This document shows positions 60,624 to 64,000 of a stretch of 64,000 nt of DNA, piece by piece; position 1 is the first letter of the stretch, and each line of letters begins with the position of its first letter. The position numbers and the translations under genes are program-made. The stretch is from JACCXM01 sp046328335. GTDB taxonomy: Bacteria; Chloroflexota; Chloroflexia; Thermomicrobiales; UBA6265. Where the stretch lies: the NCBI GenBank assembly GCA_046328335.1, contig JAXLWU010000016.1:50462-114461 (forward strand). Direction: 5' to 3'. The notes beneath the pieces were generated by a model. That model did no database searches. It worked only from the letters and a program-made list of their open reading frames with translations, and had not been told where the DNA came from.

Positions 60624-63119
60624 TCAGATCGGCTGAGATTGCTCGCAGATCGAGAGCGCCAGCGCGACCGCGCCGTCTATCGAGGAGTCCTCGCCAGGTG
60701 GTCGCGCGGCGGCGGATGCCTCGTTCAGTTCCGCGGCGACCCGCTGATACCCCTGTGCCGCGGCGAGGCGAGCCGCAGCGGCCAGCGCGGACGTCGCCGC
60801 TGGGCGATCACCGTGGTGCCGCGACAGGCGCAGGCATTCGGCCAGGCGTGCCGCTGCCGCGGTGGGCTCTCCCTCGTCCAGGGAGAGGGTCGCAAGGTGG
60901 GTCAGCATGGTGCAGATTCCCGGCTGGTGCTCCACCTTGCGAAAGAGAGCGAGCGCTTCGTCGTAGGCTGCTCGCGCCAGGGGGCGATCACCCAGGCCGC
61001 GCCGCGCGTTCGCCAGGGCGGCCAGCGTCGTGGCAATCGCCTGCGGGTCGTCCAACTCGCGGAAGGTCACCAGGGCCTCCGCGGCGAGACCCTCCGCTCG
61101 GGCGTGGTTGCCTTCCTGATTGGCAAGAATGGCAAGATTGGCCAGGACATCCGCCGCGGTAGCACGCTCCCCCAGTTCCTGGAAGGTGGCCAGCGCTTCT
61201 CCAAGGAGCGCTTCCGCCTGCTGGAGATCACCCATGTTCTGAGCGATGCTGCCGAGATTCCCCAGCGAGCAGGCCACGCCGCGGCGATCGCCGACCGACC
61301 GCTGCAGCGCCAGCGCTGCTTCATGCAGGCCAATGGCCTCGTCGAAAGCGCGCTGATTCCTGGCGATAAAGCCCAACCCGCTGAGACAGAGCGCGGCCAG
61401 ACCGGCATCGCCCGCTTCGATGGCCGCCGCCTGCCCCGCCATGAGCAACGGGCGCGCCGCGAGATAGTCCCCCTGTTCCTGGGCCAGATCGCCGGCCACA
61501 TGCAGCGCCCGCGCCCGTTCACCGGCAGTTCCCCCCGGCCGCGCCAACGCCGCTTCCGCCCATCCTCGCCCCTCCTGCAGGTGCCCGCGCATCCACCAGA
61601 AGCGCCACAGCGCACCGGCCAGCCGCAGGGCCAGTGGTGGATCGTTGGCAATACTCCAGGTCAGAGCCGCACGCATGTTGTCGTACTCGCGCTCCAGGAG
61701 ATCGAGCCAGACAGGTTGACTGGCGCCGGTGAGGTGCATCTCGGCTTCCCGCGCCAGATCCAGATAGAACCTGGCGTGTGCCTCGCGGACCGTTCCAGCC
61801 TCGCCACTCGCCGCGAGTCGCTCCTCGGCGTATTCGCGGATCGTCTCCAGCAGAGAGAAGCGCGGTTCTCCGTCAGAGGAAGGAACTGCCCGCACCAGAC
61901 TCTGATCGCAAAGCGCGGCAACGAGAGCGAACGCATCAGGAGCAACGGCCGAGTCATCGCTCGCGGCCATGACGGCATCCGCGCCCTGGAGCGTGAATCC
62001 GCCAGCGAAAACGGCGAGACGGCGAAAGAGCGCTTGCGCCTGCTCCTCGAGAAGGTCGTAACTCCAGTCGATGGTGACCCGCATCGTCTGCTGGCGGATG
62101 GGAAGGTCGCGCGCGCCGCCGGAGAGGAGCGGCAGCCGGCGTTCCAGGCGCGTCAGCAGCGCGGCTGGTGGCAGGAGCGCGATGCGCGCCGCGGCGAGTT
62201 CGATCGCCAGGGGCAGGCCGTCCAGGCGGAGGCAGATCGCGGCGATAGCGGCAGCATTGTCCGGGGTCATCGCGAAATCCGCGCGGACCGCCTGCGCCCG
62301 TTCCATGAACAGCCGCACCGCGCCCATCCCGACCAGCGCCGCAAGCGGCGAGCCAGTGGCCTCCGCCGCGTCAGGTACCGCCAGGGGCGGCACGGCAAAC
62401 TCCCGCTCGCCGCGAAGATGCAGGCGGGAGCGGCTGGTCGCGATCACCGAGAGATTCGGGCAGGTGGCGAGCAGATTCGCAACCAATGGCATCGCCGGCA
62501 GGACCTGCTCGCAGTTGTCGAGCACCAGCAGCAGGCGCCGGTCCGCCAGAGCGTTCTGCAGGGCATCGGTGATTGGAACCCGGCCATCGGTCTCGATGCC
62601 GAGTGCCCGCGCGATCGCGACCGCGACGAGTTCGGGATCACGCAACGGCGCGAGATCGCTCCAGACAACGCCATCCGTAAATTCGTCTGCCAGTTCGGCC
62701 GCGACGGCCAGCGCCAGTCGCGTCTTGCCAACCCCTCCTGGCCCGGTCAGGGTCAGCAGGCGAACCCCCGGCCGCTGCAGCAGGCTACAGGCCGCGGCCA
62801 CCTCCTGTTCGCGGCCGACCAGTGGCGTCGGCGGGATGGGGAGCGTCGACTGCACGCGCGGTGTCGGCTGCGGGGGGGCGGCGAGACCCGGATGTGCCGA
62901 GGCGATCAACTCCGATCGGGCACGGTCATCGAGGCCGAGGGCGTCGGCAAGCAGGCGAATCGTGTCAGGACGAGGTGCGCGGCGCGCGCCGCGCTCCAAA
63001 TCCTGCAGCCCGCGCACGCTAATGCCCGCCCGCTCCGCCAGGTCCTCTTGGGTCAATCCGGCGGCAAGGCGATATCGGCGGAGCAACGTGCCCAGATTCA
63101 TGGGAGCGGTGGCGGTCAT
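60624..63119 (-). CDS. XRE-HTH / ATPase / TPR regulator
   Basis: Protein of 831 residues. N-terminal XRE helix-turn-helix (LLRRYRLAAGLTQEDLAERA, then GISVRGLQDLERG; about 8-65), an STAND-type ATPase with Walker A TGPGGVGKTRL (about 127), Walker B LLLVLDNCEQ, ATSRSRLHLRGE and GLPLAIELAAAR, then many TPR repeats in the last 400 residues. Transcription regulators of this type are known in Actinobacteria and Chloroflexota. Start ATG 63119; MNLG... at residue 7 is an alternative. Its ATPase and TPR parts match the 13106-16108 protein, which has a cyclase domain in place of the XRE domain. Confidence 0.88.
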   Translation of the reverse strand: MTATAPMNLGTLLRRYRLAAGLTQEDLAERAGISVRGLQDLERGARRAPRPDTIRLLADALGLDDRARSELIASAHPGLAAPPQPTPRVQSTLPIPPTPLVGREQEVAAACSLLQRPGVRLLTLTGPGGVGKTRLALAVAAELADEFTDGVVWSDLAPLRDPELVAVAIARALGIETDGRVPITDALQNALADRRLLLVLDNCEQVLPAMPLVANLLATCPNLSVIATSRSRLHLRGEREFAVPPLAVPDAAEATGSPLAALVGMGAVRLFMERAQAVRADFAMTPDNAAAIAAICLRLDGLPLAIELAAARIALLPPAALLTRLERRLPLLSGGARDLPIRQQTMRVTIDWSYDLLEEQAQALFRRLAVFAGGFTLQGADAVMAASDDSAVAPDAFALVAALCDQSLVRAVPSSDGEPRFSLLETIREYAEERLAASGEAGTVREAHARFYLDLAREAEMHLTGASQPVWLDLLEREYDNMRAALTWSIANDPPLALRLAGALWRFWWMRGHLQEGRGWAEAALARPGGTAGERARALHVAGDLAQEQGDYLAARPLLMAGQAAAIEAGDAGLAALCLSGLGFIARNQRAFDEAIGLHEAALALQRSVGDRRGVACSLGNLGSIAQNMGDLQQAEALLGEALATFQELGERATAADVLANLAILANQEGNHARAEGLAAEALVTFRELDDPQAIATTLAALANARRGLGDRPLARAAYDEALALFRKVEHQPGICTMLTHLATLSLDEGEPTAAAARLAECLRLSRHHGDRPAATSALAAAARLAAAQGYQRVAAELNEASAAARPPGEDSSIDGAVALALSICEQSQPI

Positions 63120-63436
63120 TGCGACGGTCTCGACTCGACGTCTCTGGTCGCCAGCATGCGATCCCTGAGTGCCGCGATTGTACTGTCATGCCCGGGTGGA
63201 CAGCAGTTCATCTTCGTTCGTCTCAACACCTGCCGATGTCCACCGCTCGTTGCCGCATTGGTGAGCGAAATGTGTGTGAACTGCGTCCGTTGTGCGTGGC
63301 ATCAGGGACCCGTGCGGCTCAAGATGGCTGTTAGCCGGGATTGAAGCGCCCTGCCGCTGCCGGGCAACCGCGAGCGAGACAGGATCTCGACCCGCTCATC
63401 ACTTCAGGCGCCGTTCGATATGGGAAGGAGTATTGC
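63120..63436. other. 317-bp divergent intergenic region
   Basis: Between the XRE/ATPase regulator (minus) and the exported protein (plus). On the minus strand TACAAT occurs at 63177-63182 without a good -35. No repeats or frames are recognised. Confidence 0.35.
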
Positions 63437-64000
63437 GTGGACACGTTGCACTTCGATGATCTGGCACGGGCGTTGGCCGTGGACTCGCGCCCCCGCCGCG
63501 CCGCTGTGCGTCTGCTAGCGGGGAGCGCCCTCGCCGTTCTTGCCGCTCGATTCGGTCTGGCAGGTGATAGTCAGGCCAAGTCCGGGCGGCAGCATGACCG
63601 CAATCGCGGCGGACGGGATGACCGGATTCAGGCCTCTGCGGAGAAGCGAAAGAAAAAGAAGAAGGACAAGCCCCATCCTCCGCCGGCTGCCGACTTTGAC
63701 TGTACCGCAACAAGTTGCCACACCATCGCGGTCGATCTCGACGAAGTGGAAGCCACGGTGCAATCGTGCCAGCCCGATGGCACGGCGCAAGTCGTTTGCA
63801 ATGACGCGATCACCAACGAAAAAGTCCGCACGCTATCGGCACACTTGCGACAGGCCGGTTTCACGCCTGCTGGCGGTGCGCGACCGATGCCCGAGTATGT
63901 TGTGGTGTTCGAAGATGGTGCGATCAGTGAGCGAGTGATCGGGCTGCGCTTTGTCAGACGCCGCGACGGACAGGAGGCGCTGGTGCGGTACGGATCGGGT
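63437..64000 (+). CDS. Exported protein with FDxLxR-type targeting region (partial)
   Basis: At least 188 residues, running off the right edge. N-terminal targeting region FDDLARALAVDSRPRRAAVRLLAG and a hydrophobic stretch, then a basic linker (GRQHDRNRGG, KRKKKKKDK). The mature part begins with a small domain containing three or four Cys (DFDCTATSCHT, QSCQPDG, VVCNDA). It begins with GTG 63437 preceded by GGGAAGGAG. Same family by N-terminus as the genes at 7927, 47254, 49844 and 55750. Function unknown. Confidence 0.75.
   Translation, partial: MDTLHFDDLARALAVDSRPRRAAVRLLAGSALAVLAARFGLAGDSQAKSGRQHDRNRGGRDDRIQASAEKRKKKKKDKPHPPPAADFDCTATSCHTIAVDLDEVEATVQSCQPDGTAQVVCNDAITNEKVRTLSAHLRQAGFTPAGGARPMPEYVVVFEDGAISERVIGLRFVRRRDGQEALVRYGSG

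Noticed and set aside
60639..63344. 901-codon plus-strand frame opposite the XRE/ATPase regulator
   Set aside because: Composition is Arg/Gly/Gln-rich without domains, while the minus-strand protein has XRE, Walker A/B and TPR motifs.
1..64000. tRNA, rRNA, phage or transposase genes
   Set aside because: No T-loop-like words in a cloverleaf context, no rRNA-like stretch, and no transposase or integrase motif was found on either strand by reading.

Overview
The window is about 64 kb of GC-rich bacterial chromosome with dense genes on both strands. There is no rRNA, tRNA, CRISPR array, phage module or transposase. Several traits suggest a Chloroflexota bacterium, probably Thermomicrobia-like (an inference from gene style, not from a marker tree). 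These are the exported Cys-rich proteins sharing an FDxLxR...RR N-terminus, the ATPase/TPR regulators, an endonuclease-type MutL, and the absence of Gram-negative outer-membrane genes.

Layout. 1-7.8 kb: a purple-acid-phosphatase-like enzyme running off the left edge, a sulfotransferase, a DoxX-type membrane protein, small conserved proteins, an EamA exporter, an 8-TM membrane protein and a DUF421 pair. 7.9-16.6 kb: exported proteins, a cyclase plus ketosynthase pair, and a 1000-residue cyclase/ATPase/TPR regulator. 16.8-18.6 kb: mutL. 18.7-29.9 kb: an amino-acid-type ABC transporter followed by a tightly packed catabolic cluster (GntR regulator, enolase-superfamily enzyme, M20 hydrolase, nitrilase-family amidase, M24 hydrolase, DHDPS-family lyase, DUF4432 mutarotase-like protein, SDR). 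30-36 kb: small proteins, Nramp transporter, double-domain Usp, LuxR-type regulator, GNAT acetyltransferase and a mercuric-reductase-like flavoprotein. 36.3-41.5 kb: a histidine kinase with eleven PAS domains. 41.5-47 kb: a Vps62-like membrane protein, a cupredoxin-like secreted protein and an orphan oligopeptide-binding protein. 47.2-57.6 kb: an exported-protein island with pentapeptide, Cys-rich and Thr-Pro-rich proteins, mixed with a ferritin-like protein and a nitrilase. 57.9-64 kb: class V aminotransferase, infA, an XRE/ATPase/TPR regulator, and the start of another exported protein.

How the parts fit. The 18.7-29.9 kb block reads as import plus breakdown of one small substrate, probably an amino-acid or peptide derivative with amide bonds, under a FadR-type GntR repressor; the substrate cannot be named from sequence. 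Six exported proteins share an N-terminal targeting region but carry unrelated mature parts, which suggests a common export route for surface proteins. Gaps between genes are rich in short palindromic elements: two MITE-like families of about 84 and 97 bp, a CTCACCCC-type palindrome, and arrays of 8-bp and 7-bp units. They mark the genome as repeat-colonised although no transposase lies in view.
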